A DNA stretch of 64,000 bases from Shinisaurus crocodilurus (Eukaryota; Chordata; Lepidosauria; Squamata; Shinisauridae), in assembly GCA_021292165.1 (NCBI GenBank), contig CM037880.1, positions 29,038,232 to 29,102,231 of the forward strand, written 5' to 3'. Under the pieces are notes generated by a model, which did no database searches, was not told the DNA's origin, and saw only the letters and a program-made list of their open reading frames with translations. How positions within the stretch are numbered: position 1 is the stretch's first letter; each line of letters opens with the position of its first letter. Made by a program: the position numbers and the translations under genes. Positions 9,381 through 18,845 of the stretch are shown here, one piece after another.

Positions 9381-10014
9381 TGTTGGGACATGTAACACAA
9401 CAACAGCTGTGCCACAAGTGTTTTCATTTGGAAAGGTACAGGATGGCCAGAATAACAGGATGGCTAGAAGATTGTTTAGACTGGAACTGTTTTTCTCTTT
9501 CTCATGGGAAAAGTGGGCTGGACAGAAATATGAGCTGATCACATGGTTTGTACTTTCTGATGATGTAGTATGCTTTTTAAGTTTCGTTTTCCTGTAACTT
9601 GTATGGGAGAGAGGATTGCTTTCTGTATGCATTCTGTTCTGTTCCTGTCTTCTCTCTGACTTGTTGCAATCATGTAATGATGTGTGCTTGCCAGGACTGG
9701 CTATGCACTGGACTATGCTATGCAATGTAGTTTGTATTAACTCTGATATAGAATAAACAGGTAGAAAGAAGTCCTGAGTTAATGGATTCTATTGGAGTTA
9801 AATTCCTAGCTACAGTGATGCTGGAGAGGCTGTAACCCGAGACGCTTGGAATGTGCTGCGTGCAGGAGAGACAGTGAGTCTCTGTGTGAATGGGCCACAC
9901 AAGAGGCAGAAGCTGTATTTTTCCAACTCACGCTCTGCTGGATCCACATAGGCGGACGGGCCTACAGAGTGGATTATGAATCATATGGCTGGAGTAATTT
10001 TTACAGCCATAACA
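9381..10014 (+). repeat. 3' LTR of copia element 1 (634 bp)
   Basis: It is nearly identical to 4610-5236. The CRE-like site is TGATGTA here (TGACGTA in the 5' LTR, a CpG-type change), and one stem base of the U5 hairpin is changed (CCACATAGG). It is followed by the GACAA duplication at 10015-10019. Confidence 0.95.
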
Positions 10015-10434
10015 GACAAGACCGAGGTACTTCTGGTGGGAGACAAGGGAAGGTTAGAGGATGTTGACCTGGGGCTGAATGGGGTACATCTACCCCTGAA
10101 GGACCAGGTCCGCAGCTTGGGAGTCATTCTAGACTCCCAGCTGTCCATGGAGGCTCAGGTGTCAGCTGTGAGCCGGGCGGCGCTGTATCAGCTCCATCTG
10201 ATACGGCAGTTGCGCCCCTACCTTCCTAATCATCTGCTCCTATCAGTGGTTCATGCCTTGGTATTCTCTCACCTAGACTACTGTAATGCGCTCTACGTGG
10301 GGTTACCCTGGAAGACGGTTTGGAAGTTGCAGCTGGTACAGAATGCAGCAGCTCGCCTGGTTAAAGGGCTCCGCCGGCATGATCACATCACTCCAGCGCT
10401 CAAAGAGTTGCACTGGCTACCAGTTGTTTGCTGA
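10015..10434 (+). pseudogene. LINE reverse transcriptase, middle part (continues 4262-4609)
   Basis: Starting in the GACAA duplication, the frame continues TEVLLVG, then VRSLGVILDSQLSMEAQV, the region FSHLDYCNALYVGLP, LQLVQNAAARLV and LKELHWLPV. This order is standard for the thumb and C-terminal part of L2/CR1-group reverse transcriptases. TGA at 10432-10434 sits where relatives have an Arg codon (probably CGA to TGA, CpG decay), and the same frame continues beyond it. With 4262-4609 this is one LINE copy split by copia element 1. Confidence 0.9.
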
Positions 10435-10888
10435 GCCGAATTCAAGGTGTTGGCGTTGACCTTTAAAACCCTGTACGGCTCCGGTCCAGTTTATCTCAAG
10501 GAGCACCTCCAGCAACATCAAGTAGGCCGCTCAACAAGATCTGCCACGGACGGCCTTCTCCCTGTCCAATCAGCCAGAGAAACCAGGCTGGTGGGGACTA
10601 GGAGGAGGGCCTTTTCTGTGGCAGCCCCCAATTTATGGAACTTTCTCCCCAGTGACCTCCGCCATGCTCCTTCCTTGATTAGCTTCCGCTGTGCATTAAA
10701 AATGTGGCTTTTCAGGCGGGAATATGGGGTGGGTTAGGATTTTTAAGTTTTGTACTCTTTTTAATTGTGTTTTATACTGTGTGTGTGTCCCGTCCCCCCC
10801 TTCTTGTATTTTATTAGATTGTACATCGCTCAGAGTGGCCGGCTGTCTGGCCAGATGGGCGATTCATAAATATAATAAATAAATAAAC
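10435..10888 (+). pseudogene. LINE C-terminus, 3' UTR and A-rich tail
   Basis: The frame after the TGA reads FKTLYGSGPVYLKEHL, STRSATDGLLPV, RRAFSVAAPNLWNFLPSDLR and LKMWLFRREYG, then stops at 10735-10737. A 150-bp 3' UTR ends GGCGATTCATAAATATAATAAATAAATAAAC. This ...GGCG(G/A)TATAAAT + (AAAT)n form is typical of L2-group LINE ends. A second copy of the same 3' end lies at 54670-54997. Confidence 0.88.
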
Positions 10889-10979
10889 TGTATGGACTGC
10901 AAAGTTATGTGCTATTTAGGAAAGTCTGACCCCAGTAACTTAATATGTTACTGCAGGCTTCAACCACATGGACACAGTT

Positions 10980-11480
10980 AAGGACACAATCCTAATGATT
11001 GCGCCCTCATTGCTTGGAAGCCTCTGAACTCGGAGGCTTCTGAGATGCCTACGCCCTGCTGGGCTGAAGCCAGCAGGGTGGTAGGAGCGGCGGAGGCCAT
11101 CTTTGCCTTCCTGTCCTCTGTGTTTGGTGATTGCCACTAGACGGGCTTTTCAGCCCATCTACCACTTCGGAGGGGGAGGGAAGGAGCTAGAGGAGGCTCA
11201 GGATATCTCATATCCTGGCATCTCCAGTCGCCTCTCCTTCTCGCCCACCAGAAAGCCCCTTTTCCTCCTCCTCTGGGGTTCCTTTTCTGACTTCGGAGGG
11301 GCAGCCGGCATGGTTCTTTCCGTGCCGGTCGTGAGGGGGCAGCGGAGGGGATCAGCTCTCCAATTGCCCCTTCTGAGGTTGGAGTGCTGTCTTCGACCTT
11401 GGAGGGATTTTCTGAGTAATCCTGTCATCCCTGGGATACTCTCTAAATTAATTAAAATTAATCTTAAAAACAAATAATCC
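10980..11480. repeat. Interspersed repeat, unclassified (TTAAGGACACAATCC start)
   Basis: It begins TTAAGGACACAATCC and has an inverted GAAGCCTCTGAACTCGGAGGCTTC hairpin-like core (split here at its centre), a CTGCTGGGCTGAAGCCAGCAGG hairpin and GC-rich filler. Patchy likeness to 1080-1300 and 15735-16150 suggests a family of TTAA-associated elements. The open frames on both strands show no domain. Confidence 0.4.
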
Positions 11481-11489
11481 TGAGGTGCA

Positions 11490-12184
11490 TATTCCCAGAG
11501 CCAGCTTAGTATAGATGTCAAGTTTCAGGTTCTAGGTTTCACATTCTTGGCGGTATGGTGCTGACAGATAGATAGGCAGACAGACACATATCCTTTTATG
11601 ATTATACCGTTCTTATTTTAACTGTTGCAAGCCGTGAGCATTTCAATGGAGAGGTGCAGGGTACAACGTCTTAATACACTAACTAGTGAGGTTCACAGCT
11701 GAACTGAGATTAGAACCAAGGACTCCTTGGCTCACAGGAGCATGGCCTTTCTAGGGGACTGAATTGCTTGTGGCATGTAGGTTTATGCAATTTATTTGAA
11801 CTCTTCCTGGCATTTATCCTATATTGTTATCCTAATTCCCTTGAGCAACAATTCAGCAACACCTGTCAGTTCAATCATAATTTTCCACTGCCTGATTTTA
11901 CTTAAAGGTAGCAATTCCTTCTCCAGCTCTTTTTAGCAAAGGGCAGAAATTTAAATCCAGTTCTCAATGACATGGTAAACCTACATATTGGCTCTTTACC
12001 ATTTCAGACTGCAGGTGGAGGCTTTCAGGACTGAATGCTCTTCCAGACAATTTTTTTCTTAATCCCTAGACACAGAAGGTGAACATGTCAGGGAGAAAGA
12101 TAGGCTAAAACCCTTCTTCCTGATGTGCTGCTTTTCTATGTGCAGTGCAGGGAACAACAACAACATCATCATCATACAGGCCTG
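11490..12184. other. Unassigned stretch
   Basis: No recognisable gene or repeat. A short GATAGATAGGCAGACAGACA run lies near 11565-11585. Confidence 0.5.
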
Positions 12185-12345
12185 GTGGCTTATGCTGGCT
12201 CAGCTTGTCTGAGTGTGGAAAGCTAAGCAGGGTCAAGCCTGGTTATTAGTTGGATGGGAGACCCCTCCTCTAGTTTCCTGCATTGAGCAGGGGGTTGGAC
12301 TCAATAGTCTTGTAGGCTCCTTCCAACTCTATGATCTATGAATCA
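12185..12345 (+). mobile_element. 5S-rRNA-derived SINE, copy 1
   Basis: The head GGAAAGCTAAGCAGGGTCAA then CCTGGTTATTAGTTGGATGGGAGACC matches the internal promoter region of 5S rRNA (A box, intermediate element, C box). The tail GGGGGTTGGACTCAATAG...CCTTCCAACTCTATGATCTATGAATC is CR1-like. So it is a SINE3-type element probably moved by CR1 machinery. Confidence 0.85.
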
Positions 12346-12390
12346 TCATCATCATCATCACCACCACCACCACCACCACCATCATCATCC
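12342..12390. repeat. (ATC)n(CAC)n microsatellite
   Basis: ATC units change to CAC units and back to ATC, directly attached to the 3' tail of the 5S SINE. Confidence 0.9.
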
Positions 12391-12414
12391 CTGGAGAGCA
12401 TTCGGTCATATTGG

Positions 12415-12500
12415 GTGGTATCCAGTGTTAGCCTAACTTAAGTCCCACTCACTTCAATAGGTCTATTCTAAGTAGGACTAACATTGGATACAACATACTA
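12415..12500. repeat. Small palindromic repeat (GGATCCAGYGTTAG type)
   Basis: GTATCCAGTGTTAGCCTAAC at the left pairs with GTAGGACTAACATTGGATAC at the right. A related arm pair lies at 20455-20540. Probably a small MITE; no duplication was identified. Confidence 0.5.
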
Positions 12501-12502
12501 AA

Positions 12503-12637
12503 GGTGCAATCCTATGCATGTTTCAATGGAAAAAAGTCTTACGACTTCCAGCATGCCCCAGCCAGCATGGCTGGTTGGGGCATGCTAGGAGTTGTAGGAC
12601 TTTTTTTTCCATTGAAACATGCATAGGATTCAGTCCC
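12503..12637. mobile_element. Complete hairpin MITE (CAATCCTATGCATG family)
   Basis: The left arm AATCCTATGCATGTTTCAAT returns as its reverse complement ATTGAAACATGCATAGGATT, with CCAGCATGCCCCAGCCAGC mirrored at the centre. Arms are about 60 bp. Half copies occur at 4133, 19137 and 19765. Confidence 0.75.
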
Positions 12638-12644
12638 AAATTTT

Positions 12645-12716
12645 ATTATTTATTTATTAAATTTATACATTGCATCTGCCACCTACCAGATGCTCAGAGC
12701 GACGTATATTAAAACT
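12645..12716 (-). mobile_element. LINE 3'-tail fragment, antisense
   Basis: TTTATTATTTATTTATTAAA followed by TTATACATTGCATCTGCCACC...GCTCAGAGCGACGTA is the reverse complement of an L2-style 3' end (GAGCATCTGG...AATGTATAAAT plus A-rich tail). Confidence 0.55.
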
Positions 12717-12859
12717 CCACTACAGTTCCCACCTGTAGTCTGGAAGTGGGGCAGCCCATGCAGTTTTGCTGTCTCTCTGGGAACAAAACCTTAGAGCCGA
12801 TTCTGCCACTTAGCAATGGAGCTTGCTCCTGCGGAATGTACTGCCCCAGGATACAGCAG

Positions 12860-13240
12860 AGTGGCCAGGTGTCTTATTTTACAGAGGACAGTCCTTGATT
12901 TGAAGGGGTCCTCTATTTGAAGGGCTATCCAATCCAAGCCTATTTTATACATAAAGCTATAAGGCTATAAACAGAAGGCTATCTTAAACATAAACAAGGC
13001 AGGGGCCTTGAAGTTACCCATCCACAGTTAGCACCCGCCACCTGGACAGCAGACTGAGCAGCCATAGAGGCCATCTGGTCACAGCATTCCCTGAAATGGG
13101 GAGATGTGTTTATGTCTATTTAAATTACAGTAATTATTTCCAAATGTGCATGAATTAACATGCATGTTTCATGCAAAACTATACCATCTTTTGCCCTCAT
13201 TCTTGGTGATGTAGAAGTAGCTGCCCTTGGATACTCTAAG
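12860..13240. repeat. Repeat of the GTGNCCAGGTGTCCTNTTTTACAGAGGACAGTCC family
   Basis: It starts AGTGGCCAGGTGTCTTATTT followed by TACAGAGGACAGTCC. Internal matches to 59600-59880 include CATCCACAGTTAGCA, the CAAATGTGCAT region and TCTTTTGCCCTCATTCTTG. The family has a self-complementary CTGTCCTCTGTAAA motif near its end. Probably an old DNA transposon; superfamily unknown. Confidence 0.5.
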
Positions 13241-13469
13241 GTTGCCAAGTCCCACTGGCACCAGCTTTAAAACGATTGCCTAGATTTTCAATGGGCACCA
13301 GCCCTGTTCAGGGGGGGGTGGAAACACACTCACTGGCCTTGCCCCCCTTTGTTGCATCCTCATCACCCCAGCCTGTTGGAGGGCTTAAGGTATGCTTTAT
13401 GTATATAGGCTCTACGTATATAGGCTCCCCGCACAATTTAGAAACCTGATTGCACAGAATCAAAATTGT

Positions 13470-13535
13470 GTGCGCGTGCGTGTGCATGCGTGTGTGTGTG
13501 TGCATGTATGTGTGCACACAAGTGTGTATGTGAAC
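13470..13535. repeat. (GT)n-rich microsatellite
   Basis: Alternating GTGTGCGCGTGCGTGTGC and GTGTGTGTGTGC blocks. They create spurious Cys/Val and His/Thr-rich frames. Confidence 0.9.
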
Positions 13536-13689
13536 CTACCCATGAAGAGCAGGCTCCCCACTGCAGACCTGCAGCCTCCAATGTGTGGAGGGTGGCCGGA
13601 CGGTCGGACCGCCATTTTGTGGTGCAGGCTATGGATGGATGAATCTGTCCGTTTTGGTTTCTCTCTGTTTCTCATTTTTCCAAACTTAA

Positions 13690-13975
13690 ATTCAGTTTGT
13701 CTTGAACTTTGAGAATTTCTCTAGTCTTACATTTAGTTCATCCTGAACTTTGAGAATTCTAAAAAAAAGTTTGCATGAAAATTCAGAAGCATTTTCCTGC
13801 ATATTTCTCCTAATACATGCATTTCTGTATGAATTTTTGCCTAAGGTACACATTTTTGTAAGCAACTGTCCAAATATGATACATTCTTGAACATAATTTC
13901 CTCCCAATATATCCACTTTTAACACATTTTTCGATTAGAGAAAAGTACAAATTTCTAAGGAGTTTCGGTTTGCAT
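13690..13975. repeat. AT-rich repeat with degenerate internal periodicity
   Basis: TCTTGAACTTTGAGAATT recurs as TCCTGAACTTTGAGAATT about 53 bp later. After it, motifs of the type CATATTTCTCCTAATACATGC / GTACACATTTTTGTAAGCAA recur every 35-45 bp in decayed form. Family not recognised. Confidence 0.45.
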
Positions 13976-14145
13976 AGTGGTTCAAAAGTGCTAAATTAGG
14001 TATGTCTGCCTTTCCTCCCCCCCCCCATCGCCTGCTACTCGATCCCTTTAACACCAGGGATCGAATGTGGGACCCTTTGCATGCAAAACACATGCGCTAG
14101 GACCCTTCCCCAAATTTGCAGCTGTATTGCATTTTGGTACATGTA

Positions 14146-14265
14146 AAGCAGGGGTAGACAACCCAGTGTCCTCCAGATGTTTTGGACTACAGCTCCCATC
14201 AGCCCCAGCCAGCATAGCTAATGGTCAGGGATTATGGGAGTCAGAGTCCAAAACATCTGGAAGGG
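14146..14265. mobile_element. hAT-like palindromic MITE (CAGGGGTAGRCAACC family)
   Basis: Left end CAGGGGTAGACAACCCAGTG; arms CCTCCAGATGTTTTGGACTA and AGTCCAAAACATCTGGAAGG pair. The right terminus is lost. Confidence 0.75.
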
Positions 14266-14269
14266 AAAT

Positions 14270-15458
14270 GGATCACTTAGCCCTGATGCAAAGAAACTCT
14301 ATGGGGCTGTATTTATGAAACACTTTCCATACCAGAAGAATTCCCATGTTTCTTTTCTCAGAGGTCCTTCCCATGGTGTTTGGTGGGGCTCAGTTCCTAA
14401 CTAAGTGCAGTTAGGACTGCAACCTGAGTGAGACGTGCATAAATGTTCATTATGTTCTGTGTTTTTATGAAATCAATTATTCACAGTTTTCCTACACACA
14501 GTCATACACAATCCTTCTCTGGACCCGGTTAAAACACAGAAGCCTGATTAGTCTCACATCAACACCAATCAAGGCGAGCGGAAACCACTCCAACTATAAA
14601 GCGGTCGCCTTCGATTGCAAACAGCTGTTTACTAATAAACAGCCACATGAGTGGGTCCCAGAAGGGGAAGCTGCAAGCAAGAGATGACATTTCACCACTA
14701 GGAGGAAAGAGCAGCGCAAGGAGAGGCTTTGTGCAGCTGAAACCCGAGGTCTTCCTGGCACTGTTCCCAGCTCCTATTTAATTTTATGCCCTGTGTCAAG
14801 TTTTATATACCCTCCCTATTTGAGTTACCCAAACCATATTTTGTTTCCTTGTTCAACTTGTTTTCAAACTACTGTTGCAGCCCGGTTGCTATATAAAACA
14901 GACAAGTCATGACACAGTGTTTTATTACTTCTATTTACAGTCAGACTGATGAAGGCTTTCATTTTTTCTTTTCTTTACAAATTATAATTTATCCGACAGG
15001 TCATCAGAAACAACACCATATCGGAATTCACCAATCAGTCACTGCAGGCCTAACGTGACCTTGCATCATATTACAGGTTTTCAGACATGGCTGATGCATA
15101 TTTCCTTGCACAGTGCAAACTGAAACACGTAACAAATAAAATAATGTTGAAAATCATGGTACATTTAAATAATTGTAATGATTTTTTTAATATATAAAAA
15201 ATCTAATTTCTTACCATGTCTTTATTCATTTAACTCACACACATTCACGGTGGGGACAGATCTTGTTTTGTTAACCATATAGAACACTCTATATGATATA
15301 TTGTATTATAAATTATCCTTAAGCAGGGCAGAGTTTTGCTCCAAGGAGCTGACTATTACAAAAAGGGGAGTGGGGGGAGACATATAGCTAAAGGCCTCTA
15401 GTTTCCTAAATATCACAAATCCTAAACATTAGTGGGCAAAAAATTATGAAAAGTTATA
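14270..15458. other. Mostly unique stretch, AT-rich
   Basis: No transposon or exon is recognised. The part at about 14930-15200 lacks repeat hallmarks and carries several homeobox-like TAAT/ATTA cores. It could be conserved non-coding DNA, which cannot be judged from one genome. Confidence 0.4.
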
Positions 15459-15722
15459 TACAGTAATACCGTGAATTGCAAGTAACTTGGTCTGAGAGCG
15501 TTTTGCAAGACAAGCAATTTTTTTAAATAAATTTTGACTTGATAAACAAGGGATGTCTTGCAATACAAGTCGTAGGGATGTAACCGCTCGCCTTAAGCAG
15601 GCATAGCGGGCCGAAATCAGCCCCGCTCACACCCGCCAGAGACTCGCTTTGATATAAGAGTGTTTTGGATTAAAAGCACGGTTCCGGAACGAATTATGCT
15701 CTCGATCCAAGGTATTACTGTA
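15459..15722. mobile_element. Tigger/pogo-type MITE, copy 1 (15461-15720)
   Basis: Ends CAGTAATACC and GGTATTACTG, flanked by TA on both sides, which fits the TA target of Tc1/mariner elements. The interior (AACTTGGTCTGAGAG, CAAGACAAGC, CCCGCTCAC, GACTCGCTTTGATATAAG) matches copy 2 at 53575-53837 at roughly 90% by eye. Confidence 0.88.
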
Positions 15723-15734
15723 CACATTCAGTAA

Positions 15735-16150
15735 GGGCGCAATCCAGTCGGGATACCCGTAGCCCTCTGAATTCAGAAGATTACAGGAATCAGGCACAGC
15801 AGAAGGAGTGCGGAGGCAAAGGTTTTGGCCATCTAAGTGTGGTGCTTTGGAGCGGGAGGGAAGGAGGCTGAGGAGCCGCCAGGATACTTTGCATGGTGGC
15901 GGTGCTGGTCTCCTCCCCGCCTTGCCCCTCGGAATGCTCCCCTCCCCACCCCCTGGAACGCCCACAAAATGCGTTTGCGTCCTTGGAGAAGCAGCCAGTG
16001 CAGTTCTTTCCATGCCAGCTACACGGGGGTGGGGGGGTGGGGGGGGAGGCGGCACTCCAAGCTTGGAGACCCAGCTATGAGGTCGGAGTAAGTTTCCAAC
16101 CTCGAAGTTGGGTCTCCAAAATATCCTATGGCCATCTAAACACTGTCTAA
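15735..16150. repeat. Unclassified repeat with inverted GCGCAATCC-like ends
   Basis: It begins AGGGCGCAATCC and ends ATAGCATTGCGCTG, with GC-rich filler and a G-tract run at 16024-16049. It resembles 10980-11480 in layout. The 203-codon minus frame here has no domain and crosses the neighbouring Tigger MITE. Confidence 0.4.
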
Positions 16151-16173
16151 CAGCCATAGCATTGCGCTGTAAA

Positions 16174-16702
16174 TCTATAATAATAAAAGGGGATGTGTGT
16201 GTGTGTCTGTCTGCACCATTGCTCCAAAACCATGACACCTAGTCACCCGAAACATGTCATGCATACTAAGGGGAGTCTATGGGTGTGCACCTTAGGATTA
16301 GTTGTTTTTTTTTTTAAATGCATTAACTAACTTTAATTAATTAATTAAAATGTATCCATATGTTTCTAGCCTGCAGCACCACCTTCAGAGACTAGGTGGC
16401 AGAATTCCCTAACCAGTGCATATTTCTGCAGGTGATTCACTTTGAAACCAGGGGGGAGTAGTCCAAGGGACAGAGTTATATGGCTTCCCTCTCCCCTCTG
16501 CTGTGGGGCACCCCCCAACTCAGGGGAATGGAGTGGACAGACCACTCCTTCAGGGGCTATAGGGTGCCATCTACTGTGGCTGCACTCTGAGGAGGTGGAC
16601 ACAATATGTCCGACTCTGACAGCTGTGTAAGTTTGCTCGAAGGCTTTGCTGTATCAAACTAAGGGCTATTCCAACCCGTGCGAAGCTGGGTCCATTCGCC
16701 AG
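16174..16702 (+). mobile_element. Helitron-like non-autonomous element
   Basis: The 5' end TCTATAATAATAAAAGGG followed by GATGTGTGTGTG is a typical TC start. The 3' end has a CCCGTGCGAAGCTGGG hairpin about 10 bp before CCAG, close to the CTRR terminus expected for Helitrons. No Rep/helicase frame is present. There are no inverted ends and no target duplication, as expected for the class. Confidence 0.6.
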
Positions 16703-16705
16703 ATA

Positions 16706-16733
16706 ACAACAACAACAACAACAACAACAACAG
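16706..16733. repeat. (AAC)n microsatellite
   Basis: Nine AAC units directly after the Helitron-like 3' end. Confidence 0.92.
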
Positions 16734-17033
16734 TTTCCAACACTTCTTGTTTAGAAAATGAGGTATACTTTAATGAGATTCTGTTATCTTCTAGAACAGT
16801 GTTCTAGAAGCTAGATTACACCCAGGTTTTTCAGGATATCCCCTGCTTTCTCATGGCTCCATGCTAAGCCCCTTATCCTTGGGGCTGTATAAATAGCATA
16901 CTTCTGCTATTTCTCATCCCTTTCCTATAAAGCCAATCCCTGCCCGGTATGCATCAGCAGCAGACCGACAATCTAAATCATCTTCAGCCATCCAGCTTTC
17001 CCTGCACAAAATGGCTTGATTGTCAACAGGCCT

Positions 17034-17206
17034 GTGGCTTATGCTGGCTCAGCTTGCCTGAGTGTGGAAAGCTAAGCAGGGTCAAGCCTGGTTATTACTT
17101 GGATGGGAGACCCCTCCTCTAGTTTCCTGCATTGAGCAGGGGGTTGGACTCGATAGCCTTATAGGCTCCTTCCAACTCTATAATCTATGAATCTATGAAT
17201 CTATGA
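17034..17206 (+). mobile_element. 5S-rRNA-derived SINE, copy 2
   Basis: Same structure as copy 1: head GTGTGGAAAGCTAAGCAGGG then TTACTTGGATGGGAGACC, tail GGGGGTTGGACTCGATAGCC then TATGAATCTATGAATCTATG. The tail repeats are CR1-like octamers. Confidence 0.87.
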
Positions 17207-17209
17207 GTG

Positions 17210-18243
17210 TTTCAGCCTCAATTTAGATTCTGCCATAGAGGAGCCTGACATTACGAACAAAAAGAGACTCATCTCTTGTTGAGTGCAGCGGTAAAAGTAG
17301 CCCTGCAGTCTGTGAGTTGCCCTCATTGGTATTTTGGCTCCTTTTCAATACAGAGTGACAGTGAATTAAGCATCCGGTGCCACCTCAGCATTATTCAATT
17401 GCAGCAGACAGAATCAGCTACTGATTAATGGTTCCAAAGGCAGTTCCTGGGGAATTTAACACCAGGTTAATCATCCCAGGCTTAAGGCGAGGCGGCACAG
17501 AGTCAGAAAGACCAGAAAACTGCTGGTCAGAAAGACCAGAGGCAGATGGCGCAGGCAATTAGTACTGTTTGACCAGGTCCAGGACAATCAAAGTCAGGAC
17601 AAAAAAGGTCAGATGGCTGCTTTCCTGAGCCATGGCTCGATTAGGAGCTACGGGTGCCACTGCGAGCAGAGTGCGATTGCAAAAGCGTGAGACTGAGGGT
17701 GGACCCACTTGGGGCCAATGTAGTATCAAAACCATCTTTGCAGGACCCAAATCTGTAATTTCATGCTATTTTAGGATAAATAATAAATAATGCACTGAGA
17801 GGCAAAGAGTATTGGGGTGGGGGATGATAGGTAGTTTCAGTGGAAGAAACCTAGAATTTTGGGCAGTGAAATGATTATTTGGGATGTTCTTCATACCCCA
17901 CTTTACGTATATGTGTCATTGTTTGTTTGTTTTAAAATAAATTTAATAATAATAATAATAATAACCTCGTTATGCTAGTCTGACTCTTTTCATCTTTGCA
18001 ACACGCATGTAGACACCTACTTCAAATCTGCATTTGCCTACCCATATTTGAGTATTCCTATATGTAAAAATATGTCACTCTTACTTGCATCCCTGCTCAG
18101 AATTTAAGCTGCAATTCCAAGAAACTGGATTCTGCTAGGAGCAAAAATGACCGGGTGGAACAGATAACGTATGCATCATCCAGGGAATCAGAAAACAAAG
18201 GTTTCTGAAGTAAGGAATGCTTTGATGTGTCAAGCAAAGGTGA
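17210..18243. other. Unassigned stretch
   Basis: There is a (TAA)n run at 17941-17963 and a direct AGAAAGACCAGA duplication near 17505-17540. Nothing else is recognised. Confidence 0.45.
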
Positions 18244-18478
18244 ACATAAGAAGAACCATGCTGGATCACACCAAGGGTCCATCTAGTCCAGCATTCTGTT
18301 CACAGAGTGGCCAACCAGCTGCCCACAGAATCCCACAAGCAGGACATGAGGGCAACAGCAGCACCCTCCTGCCCATGTTCCCCAGCAACATAGCCAATAC
18401 TGCCTCTGATACTGGAGGTAGCATATAGCCATCAGGACTAGTAGCCATTTATAGCCTTACCCTCCATGAATCTGTCTC
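18244..18478 (-). mobile_element. CR1/L3-group LINE 3' region, antisense copy
   Basis: On the minus strand it ends ...GTGAACAGAATGCTGGACTA followed by GATGG and TCTGATCCAGCATGG-like text. Other members lie at 23325-23660 (+), 49918-50248 (-), 50836-50912 (-) and 60297-60432 (-). The segment is non-coding. The family label is inferred from structure only. Confidence 0.6.
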
Positions 18479-18845
18479 ATCATCATTTAACACAAGGTTT
18501 GGTGCAATTATGTGCACTTATCTCGGCAAGGAAGGAATACACCTTATCATCTGTATTTCACTGACAGCAGCATGACAGGGATGTGGAGAGGAAATGTTTT
18601 GGTCATTTGAGTCAAATAAAGGCTGCACCAAGCAGAACATACTGGTAAATACTTGGGCTTTGCTTTTGATAGTGTTATTTTTGGTGATAACGTGTATTTC
18701 ATTATTGGTGTCAAAATGCAGGCGGTATGAAAAGGTATATTAATCAATCTATGGCTCAAGAGATGCTTATTTCTAGTGAGCAGGAGGTGTAGATCTGTGA
18801 CTGAATATTTGCTTTACTCATACTATTTAAGTGATATATAACCCA

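Larger units (their letters stand above)
4610..10014 (+). mobile_element. Ty1/copia LTR retrotransposon, element 1 (full length, coding region broken)
   Basis: Complete structure: TG...CA LTRs at 4610-5236 and 9381-10014, duplication GACAA at 4605-4609 and 10015-10019, initiator tRNA-Met-type primer site at 5238-5251, polypurine tract at 9372-9380. Gene order is gag, protease, integrase, reverse transcriptase, RNase H, which defines Ty1/copia rather than gypsy or retrovirus; there is no envelope frame. By eye the two LTRs differ by about five substitutions, a 10-bp indel and a 3-bp indel, so the insertion is young. Coding lesions: TGA at 6766-6768 (shared with element 2), a missing T near 6797-6799, and a 26-bp deletion near 8404 just before the FVDD catalytic site. 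Confidence 0.96.

Noticed and set aside
4610..10014. Endogenous retrovirus or gypsy element
   Set aside because: Integrase precedes reverse transcriptase, RNase H is at the C-terminus and no envelope frame exists, which is the copia order.
15627..16238. 203-codon minus-strand frame
   Set aside because: Spans the end of a Tigger MITE and a GC-rich repeat, so it cannot be a host gene.
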